Origin: Chloroflexota bacterium
GTDB taxonomy: Bacteria; Chloroflexota; Limnocylindria; Limnocylindrales; CSP1-4
Length of the DNA stretch: 13,112 nt
Assembly: GCA_025355255.1 (NCBI GenBank)
Contig: JANYAA010000260.1
Span: 1 to 13,112, forward strand
Reading direction: 5' to 3'
Part shown: positions 1 through 5,950 of the stretch, piece after piece
Numbering within the stretch: position 1 is the first letter of the stretch
Layout: the number at the start of each line of letters is the position of its first letter
Program-made: the position numbers and the translations under genes
Notes under the pieces: generated by a model
Database searches by the model: none
The model's input: only the letters and a program-made list of their open reading frames with translations
What the model was told of the DNA's origin: nothing

Positions 1-150
1 CTCGGCCAGCGGCTCGGGGATCCGGGGGTCGGCGACCGTGGGTGGGGTCGGCGGCTCGTTGATCAGCTTGAGGAGCACGGTCCGCGCGGGTGGGGCTTTG
101 GTTGCGGTTCCGTGGCGCTGGCTCGTGCGAGTCGCTAGGCCGTCTGCCAC
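1..150 (-). CDS. N-terminal part of an unidentified protein, cut by the left window edge
   Basis: An open minus-strand frame runs from a GTG at 150-148 to the window edge without a stop (50 codons). The stretch after a second in-frame GTG at 78-76 has G or C at 25 of 26 third codon positions, which is typical of real genes in this window. It reads VLLKLINEPPTPPTVADPR, a proline-rich N-terminal segment I do not recognise. Codons between the two GTGs are less biased, so the true start may be 78. Neither start has a clear ribosome binding site or a -10 box at leaderless distance. The gene would be divergent from the lipoprotein at 207. It could also be a chance frame; the codon bias is the only real support. 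Confidence 0.4.
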   Translation of the reverse strand, partial: MADGLATRTSQRHGTATKAPPARTVLLKLINEPPTPPTVADPRIPEPLAE

Positions 151-159
151 AATCGAACT

Positions 160-176
160 CGCGAAGTCGCTTCGCG
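160..176. promoter_or_regulatory. Perfect 7-bp inverted repeat upstream of the lipoprotein gene
   Basis: CGCGAAG (160-166) and CTTCGCG (170-176) are exact inverted copies around the 3-base loop TCG. They lie 30 bases before the lipoprotein ATG and 9 bases before the GTG of the divergent partial gene. A CACAAT (148-153) just upstream resembles a -10 box; if it is one, the hairpin would form at the 5' end of the lipoprotein mRNA. There is no T-tract. An operator or 5'-UTR hairpin are both possible. Confidence 0.35.
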
Positions 177-206
177 GCGATCGCGGTGGCTGGCGAGGGC
201 GATCAA

Positions 207-1094
207 ATGCGACGATGGGCGCTGGGTCTATTGGCGACACTGCTAGTGGCCGCCTGCGGGTCCGCTCCCATGCCCAGCGCATCACCGTCGGCTGCGGCCA
301 CCGCAGCGACGTCCACCCCCATCGTCGCCGCGACGCCGAGCAGCCAGCCTCCGACGTCGACCTCGACACCGCTGGCCACCTTGGCGCTCGACGAGTCGAT
401 CAAGCTGGACCCGACCCGCGTGCTCCAGGTATGCCACGGCACGTTCGAGCGGCAGAGCCTGCCGATGATGGAGTGCGGCAATGTCATCAAGATCGCCTTG
501 CAAGCCCTCGGTGGCGACGCTGCTCACGTGGCCAGGGCCGATTTTCGATTTGCCTGCACCGCTGGCCCGTGTCTTGGCGCATCATCCGATCTCGGGAATG
601 TCGTCGTCTCGGGCGCGACGTTGGCCAGCGAGGTGACGGTGGTGCGCGGATCCGACGGAGGCCTGGCGCCAACCGCAATCCGCGCCGTCGAAATGCCGGC
701 CGCCCACCCGTTCACGCCCCCAGCGGTCGCACGCCCGGCCGTTGCGGGCGCGACAAAGGCCATTGCCGGACGCACGCCATACCCGCTGTGCGGCGACGAG
801 ACGGCGCCAATGCACGGGCCCTTTGACCAGGCTGCGCGCACCTGCTTCCTCACCGGCGTCCTTGCAGGCGCCCGAGTCGAGTTCGTGGCCAGGAGTCGGG
901 GCCTCGAAGGCGAGCCGACGGTGTTGATCTACCGCTTCGACGGCTCGGGCGGCCTGCTCATCTACTCCTTGGACAAGACCGACTCCGTAGATACCGGACG
1001 GTGGCTGTCGTTCTGGTCTGGCATTTCCGATGGCGCCGGCGACCGCGTGTTCGACCTAGGCGGGGACCAGACCATGGCCGTTGCGGTTAACTAG
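207..1094 (+). CDS. Predicted lipoprotein of unknown function
   Basis: A 295-residue exported protein that is probably anchored by N-terminal lipidation. Residues 1-17 form a classical lipoprotein signal: MRR, a hydrophobic core, then the lipobox VAAC with the modified cysteine at 17. A Ser/Thr/Ala/Pro-rich linker follows (about 20-55), as in lipoproteins that hold a domain away from the membrane. The rest looks globular, with cysteine-containing segments and a C-terminal part with alternating hydrophobic strands (VEFVARSRG, TVLIYRFDG). I cannot name the domain. The frame is open from 90, but the ATG at 207 is chosen because it starts the signal peptide and is preceded by GAGGG (195-199) at 7-nt spacing. 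It is convergent with lepB, 29 bases away. Function is unknown. Confidence 0.85.
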   Translation: MRRWALGLLATLLVAACGSAPMPSASPSAAATAATSTPIVAATPSSQPPTSTSTPLATLALDESIKLDPTRVLQVCHGTFERQSLPMMECGNVIKIALQALGGDAAHVARADFRFACTAGPCLGASSDLGNVVVSGATLASEVTVVRGSDGGLAPTAIRAVEMPAAHPFTPPAVARPAVAGATKAIAGRTPYPLCGDETAPMHGPFDQAARTCFLTGVLAGARVEFVARSRGLEGEPTVLIYRFDGSGGLLIYSLDKTDSVDTGRWLSFWSGISDGAGDRVFDLGGDQTMAVAVN

Positions 1095-1112
1095 CGGCGA
1101 TTCGGTACCCAG

Positions 1113-1132
1113 GCGCCCTCCCGTCAGGGCGC
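1113..1132. terminator. GC-rich hairpin between convergent lipoprotein and lepB genes
   Basis: GCGCCCT (1113-1119) pairs with AGGGCGC (1126-1132) around a 6-base loop. It lies just after the lipoprotein stop and overlaps the last codons of lepB on the other strand. There is no T-tract, so it is not a textbook intrinsic terminator. Its position between convergent genes makes a shared terminator the simplest reading. Confidence 0.35.
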
Positions 1133-1738
1133 TGGGACGTTCGAGTACGTCGGGGTGGCGATGATCCCGAATTCCGGGAACGGCCAATAGCGGATCATGC
1201 CGCGGCCAATGACCGACGAGACAGGGATCGTCCCGAACACACGGCTGTCCTCTGACGCCTGACGGTGATCGCCCATCACGAAGACCTGGCCCTGGGGCAC
1301 CACCCATCGGGTCTGGCTGCTCGCCACGGTTGGCTCAAGCACACCAGCCGTGTTGCGATACAGGTAGGGCTCGTCGAGGGCGACGCCGTTGACCGCCACC
1401 GTGCCGTCGTCGCGAACCTCCACGGTGTCGCCACCAACGCCGATGATGCGCTTGATAAACGGGTCCTTACGGTTGACCCACGCCGCCGGCGGCTGAAACA
1501 CGATCACCTGGCCCCGGGCATACGGGCTCCAGCGCGGCGTCAGGCGATCCACAAGGACATAGTCGCCCTCGAGAAATGTGTGCTCCATCGAGTGCTGCTG
1601 CACTTGGAAGGGCTGGGCGACGAAGTTCTGGACGCCAAAGAAGATGACGATCGTGAGCGCAACGGTCTCGATGAGCTGGATCGCCAAGCCCATGCCCCTG
1701 CCGCGGTTGTTCGGCGGGTTGACAGGTGCGTCGTCCAA
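1124..1738 (-). CDS. lepB: Signal peptidase I (S26 family)
   Basis: Membrane-bound serine protease that removes signal peptides from Sec/Tat-exported proteins at the outer face of the membrane. One N-terminal TM helix (about residues 17-40, GLAIQLIETVALTIVIFFGV) is followed by the catalytic motif QQHSMEHT with nucleophile Ser50, then IKRIIGVGGDTV with general base Lys96, and the late box VMGDHRQASEDSR. The usual SMEPT reads SMEHT here. The start is uncertain. TTG at 1738 gives 204 residues, with an RGRG stretch before the TM and a GGGA six bases upstream. ATG at 1693 gives 189 residues but begins almost inside the TM helix. The open frame extends to 1903, which would overlap the divergent gene and is unlikely. 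The family assignment is secure. Confidence 0.93.
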   Translation of the reverse strand: MDDAPVNPPNNRGRGMGLAIQLIETVALTIVIFFGVQNFVAQPFQVQQHSMEHTFLEGDYVLVDRLTPRWSPYARGQVIVFQPPAAWVNRKDPFIKRIIGVGGDTVEVRDDGTVAVNGVALDEPYLYRNTAGVLEPTVASSQTRWVVPQGQVFVMGDHRQASEDSRVFGTIPVSSVIGRGMIRYWPFPEFGIIATPTYSNVPAP

Positions 1739-1777
1739 AGTCCATCCCAGGGCGGTAGCGGGGGTTCGTGGGCACGC

Positions 1778-1806
1778 ATCGTCAGTGGGTCGCGCACGGG
1801 TGTCAA
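1778..1806 (-). promoter_or_regulatory. Sigma70-type promoter for lepB
   Basis: On the minus strand a perfect -35 TTGACA (1806-1801) is followed after exactly 17 bases by GACGAT (1783-1778), a partial -10 match. Transcription would begin near 1771, giving a leader of roughly 30-35 bases before the TTG start at 1738. This supports the 1738 or 1693 start over 1903, which lies upstream of the promoter. Confidence 0.5.
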
Positions 1807-1850
1807 GGCGAGCGGGCTCAGCCCGGTGGCGGCAGTGGCAACGCGAGCGC

Positions 1851-1856
1851 GATACT
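1851..1856 (+). promoter_or_regulatory. -10 box of a probable leaderless gene (SRPBCC, 1864)
   Basis: GATACT ends 7 nt before the ATG at 1864. It deviates from TANNNT only in the first base and sits at the same distance as the clearer boxes at 4688, 6408, 8754 and 9530. No Shine-Dalgarno is visible. Confidence 0.4.
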
Positions 1857-1863
1857 GGACGGG

Positions 1864-2310
1864 ATGCGACGCATCGTAGCCGAGACGCTGATTGGGGCCT
1901 CAAAGGGCGAGGTCTGGGCGCTGCTGGACGATTTGGCTGGCATGCCCCGGTGGCTTCCGCGCGTTCGCGCCGTGACCAGCATCTCGGGTCCGGCCCGCGC
2001 CGGCACGGTGTACCGCGAGCGCACGAGCTTCTTGGGTCTCCCCGGGGCGCGCGACTGGGAGATCACGCAGCACCGCAAGCCTACTCGCCAGGTGCGCGTA
2101 GCCGAAGATGGCGGCCTCCACCGCGAGATGATCCTGGTGCTGGAACCCCGCGGTACGGGCACGCTGCTGCATGCCTCGATGACGCTGCAGTCGATCATGC
2201 CGGGGCCCGCAGGGGTGCTGCTCGAGATGGCAGCCTCGCTGACCGCGGGCTGGGGGCTCCGCTCGTTCGCGGACTCAGCCAAGCGTGCCTTCGAGGAAGC
2301 TGCCCGCTGA
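1864..2310 (+). CDS. SRPBCC (START/Bet v 1-like) family protein
   Basis: A 148-residue single-domain protein of the SRPBCC ligand-binding superfamily (polyketide cyclase/coenzyme Q-binding type). The N-terminus shows the family pattern of a first strand followed by a helix: AETLIGASKGEVWALLDDLAGMPRWLPRV, where the 'W..L.D....P.W.P.V' signature is typical. A string of beta strands follows, and a long C-terminal helix (about 122-147) closes the hydrophobic cavity. Length is normal for the family. The ligand cannot be predicted. ATG 1864 is chosen over the open frame back to 1768 because the fold starts here and a -10-like GATACT sits 7 nt upstream. It is divergent from lepB, followed by repeat cluster A, and a second SRPBCC gene lies at 5450. 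Confidence 0.85.
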   Translation: MRRIVAETLIGASKGEVWALLDDLAGMPRWLPRVRAVTSISGPARAGTVYRERTSFLGLPGARDWEITQHRKPTRQVRVAEDGGLHREMILVLEPRGTGTLLHASMTLQSIMPGPAGVLLEMAASLTAGWGLRSFADSAKRAFEEAAR

Positions 2311-2321
2311 GGCGGGGCACA

Positions 2322-2347
2322 CTGACCGCGGGCGCTGACCGCGGGGC
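2322..2347. repeat. Short tandem repeat with a third copy inside the upstream gene
   Basis: CTGACCGCGGGC at 2322-2333 is followed 13 bases later by CTGACCGCGGGG at 2335-2346. The first form also occurs at 2239-2250 inside the SRPBCC coding region. The spacing suggests local duplication of the gene's 3' end. No function is evident. Confidence 0.5.
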
Positions 2348-2355
2348 GCTCCCGT

Positions 2356-2513
2356 GGCTCACCCGGTGGGTCATCGCGCGCTCGGGCTCACGCGGTGAGG
2401 CAGATCGCGCAGCCGAGGAGTCGACCGGACCCCCAGTGGACCTCCTCCCGCATCGAACGGCGCACCCCGTGAGCGGCCAGGGCTGGCGTGCGACGGAAGG
2501 CTCACCGGATGAG
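2356..2513. repeat. Palindromic repeat cluster A (inverted relative to cluster B)
   Basis: This fills most of the 298-base gene-free stretch between the SRPBCC and YbjN genes. Four units match the odd palindrome CTCACCSGGTGAG: 2358-2370, 2387-2399, 2461-2473 and 2501-2513, each with one or two mismatches. Spacings between units are 29, 74 and 40 bases. Read on the minus strand it aligns with cluster B at 4456-4612. The part 2440-2356 aligns with 4528-4612 over 85 bases without gaps, with 64 identities by eye. Open frames here are repeat translations (recurring MTHRV) and look non-coding. It could be an interspersed repeat, a MITE-like relic, or a set of binding sites. Confidence 0.8.
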
Positions 2514-2598
2514 CCGGGTGCGCCACGGCGGCCGGGTGCACACTGCGGGGCCCATCGGCCACCGCGGATGCGCGACACTTGCCACGTCACGCGCCACA

Positions 2599-2604
2599 AG
2601 GAGG
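2599..2604 (+). promoter_or_regulatory. Strong ribosome binding site for the YbjN-like gene
   Basis: AGGAGG lies 4 nt before the ATG at 2609 and fixes that start against the in-frame ATG at 2579. It is one of the strongest Shine-Dalgarno sequences in a window where several genes lack one. Confidence 0.8.
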
Positions 2605-2608
2605 GGTC

Positions 2609-3082
2609 ATGGCCACGGTTGAGGCAACCCAGCAGAAGGTCCAGCGGATGCTCGTCGAGGGCTTCGGCGACGTCACGCTCAGCAAGGATGGCAGCTTCGC
2701 GATCCTGCGCGGCTCCACGCGCGTCAACATCGAGGTCCGCGACTGGGGCAAGGATGCCAAGGGCGAGCCGTCGAGCATCGTCCGGATCTGGGCGATGGTC
2801 GCGCGCGGCGTGAAGCCAAGCCCGGAGTTCTACCGCTGGGCGGCGGTGGACGGGTCAAAGTTCATGTTCGGCTCCGTGACGGTGCTGGAGAACGAGGGCG
2901 CGGCCGAGTGCTTCGTCGCCTTCGACCACACGCTCCTGGCCGACTATCTCGACATGGACGAGCTCTGCGGTGCCGTCGCGATGATTGCTGGCTCCGCGGA
3001 CGACATCGACGACATCGTCCACGACCGGTTTGGCGGCAAGCGCTACATCGACCCCGACGACCCCACGACGCCGACAGCGTAG
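2609..3082 (+). CDS. YbjN/CesT-like (TY-chaperone fold) protein
   Basis: A 157-residue cytosolic protein resembling the YbjN domain and type III secretion chaperone-like proteins, which bind peptides or partner proteins rather than catalyse a reaction. It has an N-terminal helix (about 3-18), strands with charged turns (LSKDGSFAILRGSTRVNIEVRDWG), then the family-like segment VKPSPEFYRWAA...SKFMFGSVTV, and an acidic C-terminal helix (about 110-147) ending in a DPDD tail. The start is fixed by AGGAGG. The AAA+ ATPase gene follows 9 bases after its stop, so the two are very likely co-transcribed; this protein may be an adaptor or substrate-recognition partner of the ATPase. Recognition is from sequence pattern only; a profile search would confirm it. 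Repeat cluster A lies immediately upstream. Confidence 0.72.
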   Translation: MATVEATQQKVQRMLVEGFGDVTLSKDGSFAILRGSTRVNIEVRDWGKDAKGEPSSIVRIWAMVARGVKPSPEFYRWAAVDGSKFMFGSVTVLENEGAAECFVAFDHTLLADYLDMDELCGAVAMIAGSADDIDDIVHDRFGGKRYIDPDDPTTPTA

Positions 3083-3091
3083 GCCCAGCCA

Positions 3092-4393
3092 ATGTCGATG
3101 GGCCAGACGATCGAGGACGCGGCAGTTGCCGCGGCCAAGGCGCACTCGCACGCCGAGGTGGAGCCGCGCCACGTCCTGTGGGCGATTGCCTGTGCGCTCG
3201 ACGACACCGCACCCGACGACCTCAAGACGGACGCGGTCCGCCACTGGCTCAGCCCGGACGGGACGGCCATCGCCAGCCCGAGGATCTCCGCTGCGGCGCG
3301 CGCAGCCATTGACGCCTGCACCGACGCTGCAGCGGCAACCGCGCAGGGCCGGGCGATCCTCGCGGCGCTGGCCGCCGCGCCCACCACGCCCGCAGCGCCT
3401 GTGGCAGACGCCACAACCGACACGCCGGCGCCGGGCAGCCGCGCCGCCGCCACCACGACCGACACAGCGCAGAACGCAGCGTCGGCCACAGCCCAAGCGT
3501 CCAGCGGCGTCACGCCCGAGGAGAAGGTCGCGGCCAAAGCGGAGCAGATCGCCCGGCTCCTTGCGGAGGTGGACTCGCTCATCGGCCTAGCCAGCGTCAA
3601 GGCGGAGATCCGCAAATTGGTCGCCGTCCAGCAGCTCAACGCCCAGCGCCGCGCTCACGGCCTCCCGGAGGTCACGGGCTCTGCGCACCTGGTCTTCACG
3701 GGGGACCCGGGCACAGGCAAGACCACCGTGGCAAGGATCGTCGCCAAGCTCTACGGCGCGCTGGGCCTGGTGGAGCAGGGCCACATGATCGAGGCGAGCC
3801 GGGTGGATCTCGTCGCTGGCTACGTCGGCCAGACCGCCATCAAGGTGCAGGAGGTTGTCCGCTCGGCCATCGGCGGCGTCCTGTTCATCGATGAGGCGTA
3901 CGCGCTGTACGACGGCGACAGCCGCGACTTTGGCGATGAGGCGGTGGCCACGCTCGTCAAGATGATGGAGGACCACCGCTCCAATTTGGCGGTGATCGTC
4001 GCTGGGTACCGCGACGAGATGTGGCGGTTCATCCGCTCCAATCCGGGCCTGCGCAGCCGGTTCACCCGCTACATCGACTTCCCCAACTACACGCCCGACG
4101 AGCTTGTCCTGATCTTCACGCACATGGCCGCGGACGTGGAGGTGGAGATTGGCGAGGACGTGGAGGCGGCGGTCCGGAGGCTGCTCACCCAGGCCGTGCA
4201 CGTGGACGATTTTGGCAACGCGCGCTGGATCCGGTCGCTCTTCGAGCAGGCGTACGCCAACATGGCGGCGCGGGCCGTGGCGGACGGCACGATCGATGAG
4301 TCCGAGATGAGCCGGATGGAGGCGATCGATATTCCGGCCGTGGACGCGTCAGCCGGCGAGGCCGAGCGGCACATCGGGTTTCGGGCGGGCTAG
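3092..4393 (+). CDS. AAA+ ATPase, CbxX/CfxQ type, with ClpN-like N-terminal domain
   Basis: A 433-residue ATP-driven remodelling protein. Residues 5-95 look like a double Clp N-terminal repeat: DAAVAAAKAHSHAEVEPRHVLWAI, then SPRISAAARAAIDACTDAA, matching the ClpA/ClpC substrate-docking layout. A low-complexity Ala/Thr/Pro linker spans about 95-140. The AAA+ core follows: LIGLASVKAEIRKLV, Walker A GDPGTGKTT (204-212), YVGQTA, Walker B VLFIDEA (263-269), sensor 1 VIVAGYRDEM, NPGLRSRF with arginine-finger candidates 321/323, and sensor 2 near GNARWIR. The core is the CbxX/CfxQ type, also found in the EccA ATPases of type VII secretion, though EccA carries TPRs rather than ClpN. All catalytic motifs are intact. 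ATG 3098 is an alternative start; the ribosome binding site is weak, suggesting coupling to the YbjN-like gene. Confidence 0.9.
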   Translation: MSMGQTIEDAAVAAAKAHSHAEVEPRHVLWAIACALDDTAPDDLKTDAVRHWLSPDGTAIASPRISAAARAAIDACTDAAAATAQGRAILAALAAAPTTPAAPVADATTDTPAPGSRAAATTTDTAQNAASATAQASSGVTPEEKVAAKAEQIARLLAEVDSLIGLASVKAEIRKLVAVQQLNAQRRAHGLPEVTGSAHLVFTGDPGTGKTTVARIVAKLYGALGLVEQGHMIEASRVDLVAGYVGQTAIKVQEVVRSAIGGVLFIDEAYALYDGDSRDFGDEAVATLVKMMEDHRSNLAVIVAGYRDEMWRFIRSNPGLRSRFTRYIDFPNYTPDELVLIFTHMAADVEVEIGEDVEAAVRRLLTQAVHVDDFGNARWIRSLFEQAYANMAARAVADGTIDESEMSRMEAIDIPAVDASAGEAERHIGFRAG

Positions 4394-4402
4394 GGCCCGC
4401 CC
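4383..4402 (+). terminator. 8-bp GC hairpin across the AAA+ stop codon
   Basis: GGGCGGGC (4383-4390) pairs perfectly with GCCCGCCC (4395-4402) around a TAGG loop that contains the stop codon. A weaker stem follows, CCAGC/GCTGG at 4433-4446. There is no T-run. The position at the end of the two-gene module and before a gene-free stretch suggests transcription termination or mRNA 3'-end protection. Confidence 0.5.
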
Positions 4403-4455
4403 CAGCCAAAGCCAGCGGGTCGGGCCGCTCGGCCAGCACTGGCTGGACGCCTCCG

Positions 4456-4612
4456 CTCACCCGATGGGTCATCGGATGCAGACCGGCACAGGTGACTCAC
4501 CGGGTGCGCCAGACCGTGCAGTCGGAGCCCACCGGAGGCCCTGAAGAGTCCGGCGCGGCGCGAGATGACTCACCGGGTGAGCCCGTGCGCTCTATGACTC
4601 GCCGGGTGAGCC
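4456..4612. repeat. Palindromic repeat cluster B (inverted copy of cluster A)
   Basis: This occupies half of the 307-base gene-free stretch after the AAA+ gene. Four units match CTCACCSGGTGAG: 4456-4468 (two mismatches), 4496-4508 (one), 4569-4581 (perfect) and 4598-4610 (one). Spacings are 40, 73 and 29 bases, the mirror image of cluster A (29, 74, 40). The two right-hand units are preceded by ATGA, giving recurring MTHRV/MTRRV translations. Together A and B form diverged inverted repeats around the YbjN-like/AAA+ pair. I see no gene in this stretch. Confidence 0.8.
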
Positions 4613-4687
4613 GCGGCGGCCGGTGGCGGCCTACGCGACTCGATCGGCTGCGCTGCGGTCGCAGGAAGGCCATGGCCCCGGCCGCGG

Positions 4688-4693
4688 TACCCT
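4688..4693 (+). promoter_or_regulatory. -10 box of leaderless phosphatase gene
   Basis: TACCCT ends 7 nt before the ATG at 4701, and no Shine-Dalgarno is present. The same hexamer stands 6 and 7 nt before the ATGs at 8766 and 9543. No convincing -35 element is visible 16-18 bases upstream. Confidence 0.6.
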
Positions 4694-4700
4694 TGGGGCG

Positions 4701-5447
4701 ATGCCATCCGCTCCGCGAACCCCCGAACAGCGCCGCCACCTCCGCCTCGACGGGACGCGCAACCTGCGCGACACCGGCGGGTACCCGGCGTCTGACGGAC
4801 GGGCGGGGCCAGGGCGGCAGACCCGCTGGCACACGCTGTTTCGGTCGGACGAGCTGACCTGTCTGCCGGCCCACGCCGAGGCGGAGCTGCGCGCGCTGGG
4901 GATCCGCCATGTGGTGGACCTGCGCTGGCCGGACGAGCTGGAGCGCTCGCCCAACGCCTTCGCGGACGACGCGGACATCCGCTACACGAGCGTCTCGCTC
5001 CTGGCTGATGACCCCACGCCGGACCACGGTCTCGACGGCATGTACCGCCACATCCTCGACGAGCGCTGGGAGCAGCTGGGCGAGGTGGTCCGCTCCCTGG
5101 TGGAGCCGGGCGGTCTGCCCGTCGTCATCGGCTGCGCCGCGGGCAAGGACCGGACCGGCGTGACGATTGCGCTCCTGCTCTCGCTGTGTGGCGTGCCGGA
5201 CGATGTGGTGGCGGCAGACTACGCGCTATCCGCCGCGACGTTTGCCGGGCGCAACGAGACCTTCCCGTGGCATGACTGGCGACGCACCCTCTCGTTCCCA
5301 GTGCAGAGCCCGCCCGAGTTCATGGCCTCCACGCTGGCGCACCTCGCGAGCGAGCATGGCGGTGCCCGGGCGCTGCTGCGCTCGATTGGCCTCGCCGATG
5401 CCGACCTGGACGCGCTGGTTGACGCGCTGACCGAGCCGGCGGCCTAG
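4701..5447 (+). CDS. Tyrosine-protein phosphatase (Y_phosphatase3-like)
   Basis: A 248-residue cysteine-based phosphatase of the bacterial protein-tyrosine/lipid phosphatase type. The N-terminus carries the family motif GTRNLRDTGGYP (about 18-29). HVVDLRWPDELERSP (about 70-85) supplies the usual 'DLR...E' segment. The active-site loop is CAAGKDRTG, a CX5R signature with nucleophile Cys145 and Arg151. A helical C-terminal region (about 165-245) follows. Length is normal. The upstream in-frame ATG at 4623 falls in repeat DNA; 4701 is preferred because TACCCT stands 7 nt before it and the conserved fold starts soon after. The substrate (phosphotyrosine or phosphoinositide) cannot be told from the sequence. 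The second SRPBCC gene starts 2 bases after its stop, so they form an operon. Confidence 0.9.
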   Translation: MPSAPRTPEQRRHLRLDGTRNLRDTGGYPASDGRAGPGRQTRWHTLFRSDELTCLPAHAEAELRALGIRHVVDLRWPDELERSPNAFADDADIRYTSVSLLADDPTPDHGLDGMYRHILDERWEQLGEVVRSLVEPGGLPVVIGCAAGKDRTGVTIALLLSLCGVPDDVVAADYALSAATFAGRNETFPWHDWRRTLSFPVQSPPEFMASTLAHLASEHGGARALLRSIGLADADLDALVDALTEPAA

Positions 5448-5449
5448 CC

Positions 5450-5899
5450 GTGGGCCGCATCGCCGCCTCGCTGTCGCTCCCCTACCCGGCCGCGCGCGTC
5501 TGGGCCGTGGCAACGCGGATCTCAGACCTCCCCAAGTGGATGCCCGAGGTGGTGGATGCTCGGCTGCTGGATCCGCAGCTCGCGGTGGGCGCAAAGGCCT
5601 GGCTCAAGCTGTCCGCGGCCGCCGCAGGCGCGGAAGTGACGGGCACGGTTCGCGTACTGGACGCCCCACATCGGCTGGAGATTGCGGGTTCCGGCGGGCC
5701 AATCGGCGTCGTCGTCAGGGTCACGCTGCGCGACGGCGCGGCCGGCGTCCCCAACGCCACCGATGCCAAGGTGGAGGTGGAACTGGAGACGCCGCCGTTC
5801 CTCGGGTTCATCGCCAAGGAGGCCGAGCACCGGATCCAGGCGGGTCTGCCGGGCGCGCTCGAGCGTCTCCGGGCGCTGATTGAGGCAGAACCCGCGTAG
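5450..5899 (+). CDS. SRPBCC (polyketide cyclase/dehydrase-like) family protein
   Basis: A 149-residue protein with the SRPBCC layout: an opening strand and helix (SLSLPYPAARVWAVATRISDLPKWMPEV), a run of strands containing VDARLL and VEVELETPPFLGF, and a long C-terminal helix (about 120-147). It resembles the protein at 1864 in its first 35 residues (matching V.WA......P.W.P.V pattern) but diverges later. The GTG start 2 bases after the phosphatase stop has no clear ribosome binding site, so it is probably translated by coupling. The ligand is unknown. It is convergent with the deazaflavin oxidoreductase, 35 bases away. Confidence 0.83.
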   Translation: MGRIAASLSLPYPAARVWAVATRISDLPKWMPEVVDARLLDPQLAVGAKAWLKLSAAAAGAEVTGTVRVLDAPHRLEIAGSGGPIGVVVRVTLRDGAAGVPNATDAKVEVELETPPFLGFIAKEAEHRIQAGLPGALERLRALIEAEPA

Positions 5900-5923
5900 C
5901 TCGCGCCGCCGGTACGCCGCCCG

Positions 5924-5950
5924 GGTCAGGCCGGTCAGGCCGGTCGGGCC
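5924..5950. repeat. Three tandem 9-bp units at the end of the oxidoreductase gene
   Basis: GGTCAGGCC (5924-5932), GGTCAGGCC (5933-5941) and GGTCGGGCC (5942-5950) are head-to-tail. On the minus strand each of the first two copies carries a TGA, and the gene's stop at 5937-5935 lies in the middle copy. Slippage in this repeat could move the reading frame's end by whole codons without harm. Confidence 0.65.

Noticed and set aside
600..630. SGAT in the lipoprotein (VVVSGATLAS) as the ApbE flavinylation target
   Set aside because: The four-residue match is outside any recognisable FMN-binding domain, and the gene is 10 kb from apbE; chance is the simplest explanation.
1265..1879. Plus-strand open frame (204 residues) opposite lepB
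   Set aside because: It is antisense to a gene with intact catalytic motifs and shows no domain.
2195..2599. Minus-strand open frame (134 residues) across repeat cluster A
   Set aside because: It consists of repeat translation (MTHRV-type) and overlaps the SRPBCC gene. No ribosome binding site, no recognisable domain; high GC makes long spurious frames common here. Some residue similarity to the cluster B frame follows from the DNA repeat itself.
3092..4393. Rubisco activase (CbbX) identity for the AAA+ protein
   Set aside because: The motor domain is of that superfamily, but the N-terminal ClpN-like region and the absence of rubisco genes argue against CbbX itself.
3092..4393. EccA of a type VII secretion system
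   Set aside because: EccA has an N-terminal TPR domain, not ClpN-like repeats, and no ESX, EccB-E or WXG100 gene is nearby.
4492..4857. Plus-strand open frame (121 residues) beginning MTHRV in cluster B
   Set aside because: It starts inside a repeat unit and runs out of frame into the phosphatase gene, which has clear catalytic motifs.
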